Source: VGJV01 sp964646415 (GTDB lineage Bacteria; Patescibacteriota; Minisyncoccia; UBA6257; 2-01-FULL-56-20). From it: 64,000 bases of DNA. The position numbers and the translations under genes were made by a program. Positions 63,259-64,000 of this stretch are shown piece after piece; the stretch's first letter is position 1, and each line of letters begins with the position of its first letter. Under the pieces are notes generated by a model that was not told where the DNA came from, did no database searches, and saw nothing but the letters and a program-made list of their open reading frames with translations. Location of the stretch: assembly GCA_964646415.1 (NCBI GenBank), contig CAZYEL010000002.1, positions 16,691-80,690 on the forward strand. The letters are read 5' to 3'.

Positions 63259-63343
63259 ACCGGAATTATATTCCCGAATTTGCACCAAAGCTAACATAAT
63301 CAGGTTGGATTAGAATTCCAAGGTTGAACCCTGCACCCACCCG

Positions 63344-63397
63344 ATTGCATCCAAAAGCGAGCCTTCGGTTTAGCTTGGGCTAAAGTGGAGCGATCTG
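63344..63397. repeat. Conserved 3' flank, copy 3 of 3, without its gene
   Basis: Matches copies 1 and 2 up to GCGATCTG, where the others continue to a stop codon; here the sequence changes to GGGTTAAGGGAAC. The coding part of a third paralogue is absent or displaced by the insertion sequence that starts here. Confidence 0.8.
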
Positions 63398-63425
63398 GGG
63401 TTAAGGGAACTTTCGTGTTGGTCGG

Positions 63426-63467
63426 AACAGTCGAAAAAGATTGCAATATCGATCTCTTTCGACTGTT
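63426..63467 (+). terminator. Hairpin at the left end of the insertion sequence
   Basis: 16-base arms (63426-63441 and 63452-63467, one mismatch) with a 10-base loop followed by TTTT-type sequence. Such hairpins near IS ends block outside transcription. Confidence 0.65.
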
Positions 63468-63502
63468 TTGACAAGGAACATACAACCCGCCAGTATATTC
63501 CC

Positions 63503-64000
63503 ATGAAAAAAAAGATTGTGCGGTGTGCGGTCAGCGGACGCAGAAGTGGGGAACAACCAAGGCGGGAACCCCTCGGTTTTTCTGTCTGACGTGCAAAAAG
63601 ACAACCGCGTGGAAGCGGGATGACGTCAGACGAAGTCATCGCAAGGAACGCCTTGCTGCCTGGCTCACGGGGGTTGAAAACAAAGCCGCCATTGCAAGGC
63701 GATACGGCGTCTCCCGCCGCGCCCTGTCCAAAGAGTTCCGTCCCTTCTTCCGGCAAAACCCAAACTGTCCCGTCCCCCAAGGATTCAAGGCACATATGCT
63801 CATCGTGGACGCGAAGTTCATCCATGGAAGCGAACTCTGCGCCCTGATTGCGGTGGATGAGCATGACCGCATCTTCTGGCAGTTTGCGTCAGATGAGTGC
63901 TATGGGACGTGGTACGGCTTCCTCGTGCGGTTCGCCCCTCCTGAAGTGGTGGTGGCGGACGGGCACAAAGGCATGTCCCGCTTCGTGAAACGGCACTGGC
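63503..64000 (+). CDS. Transposase, zinc-ribbon/HTH/DDE type (IS1249-like), partial
   Basis: Runs off the window end. ATG at 63503 gives MKKK, but the transposase frame is reached only by a -1 shift at the A8-G run (63506-63514), yielding MKKKDCAVCGQRTQKWG; the alternative is a one-base homopolymer error. Visible domains: zinc ribbon CAVC...CLTC (residues about 6-33), HTH AAIARRYGVSRRALSKEF, and a DDE-type catalytic start with MLIVDAKFIHG (first Asp) and VVVADGHKGM (second Asp). It resembles IS256-family IS1249-group transposases; the exact family is uncertain. The third acidic residue lies beyond the window. Confidence 0.8.

Overview
ORGANISM. The window looks like a chromosome segment of an ultra-small, streamlined bacterium of the Candidate Phyla Radiation, most likely Parcubacteria/Patescibacteria. 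The signs are short versions of universal proteins, many ATGA or few-base junctions between genes, half-size or reduced enzymes, DNA-repair enzymes without iron-sulfur ligands, small NUDIX, DUF1653 and Cdd1 proteins, and several families of short palindromic repeats. Most genes are moderately GC-rich and lie on the minus strand. The assignment is inference from gene content; no 16S rRNA gene is present. LAYOUT. 0-6 kb: glycerate kinase, PEP synthase, D-hydroxyacid dehydrogenase and enolase form a tight operon. 6-7.3 kb: a cupin and a decayed EamA transporter pair. 7.5-21 kb: DNA repair (UvrA, UvrB, Nth, Mpg, MGMT, MutY-like, DinB) with an AT-rich accessory block at 12.8-14.7 kb. 21-30 kb: small metabolic and housekeeping proteins, including a phosphoribosyltransferase-HAD fusion beside a nucleoside hydrolase. 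30-37.6 kb: SecA, an ArsR regulator, HPF, MurB with a long structured 5' region, GtrA, a SIMPL protein and TpiA. 37.6-39.4 kb: an AT-rich accessory block with a Doc-like toxin, a newly called 56-residue partner, tRNA-Glu and an unknown gene. 39.4-44.1 kb: the dcw cluster (mraZ, rsmH, ftsL-like, ftsI, murF). 44.3-50 kb: a lycopene-cyclase-domain protein and a complete Liv-type ABC transporter. 50.1-51.5 kb: tRNA-Val and rplJ-rplL behind an L10 leader. 51.5-57 kb: GpsA, three NUDIX proteins, an ABC exporter and a phosphoribosyltransferase. 57-64 kb: an AT-rich accessory end with a frameshifted P-loop ATPase, GIY-YIG protein, tRNA-Trp, rpmG, two large secreted proteins sharing a C-terminal module (one an M64-type metallopeptidase) and the left end of an insertion sequence. 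MAIN POINTS. The strongest unexplained signal is 34667-34965, directly upstream of murB. It is a nested, multi-helix element in which two modules share loop sequences but have unrelated, perfectly self-complementary stems. The outer helix contains the murB ribosome-binding site, and a promoter sits at the element's edge. The second is a set of palindromic repeats inserted in frame in uvrA, uvrB and livF, with a 100-bp MITE-like element in the start of ppsA, resembling the protein-coding palindromic elements known from Rickettsia. The third is the paired secreted proteins with identical C-terminal tails and conserved 3' flanks.
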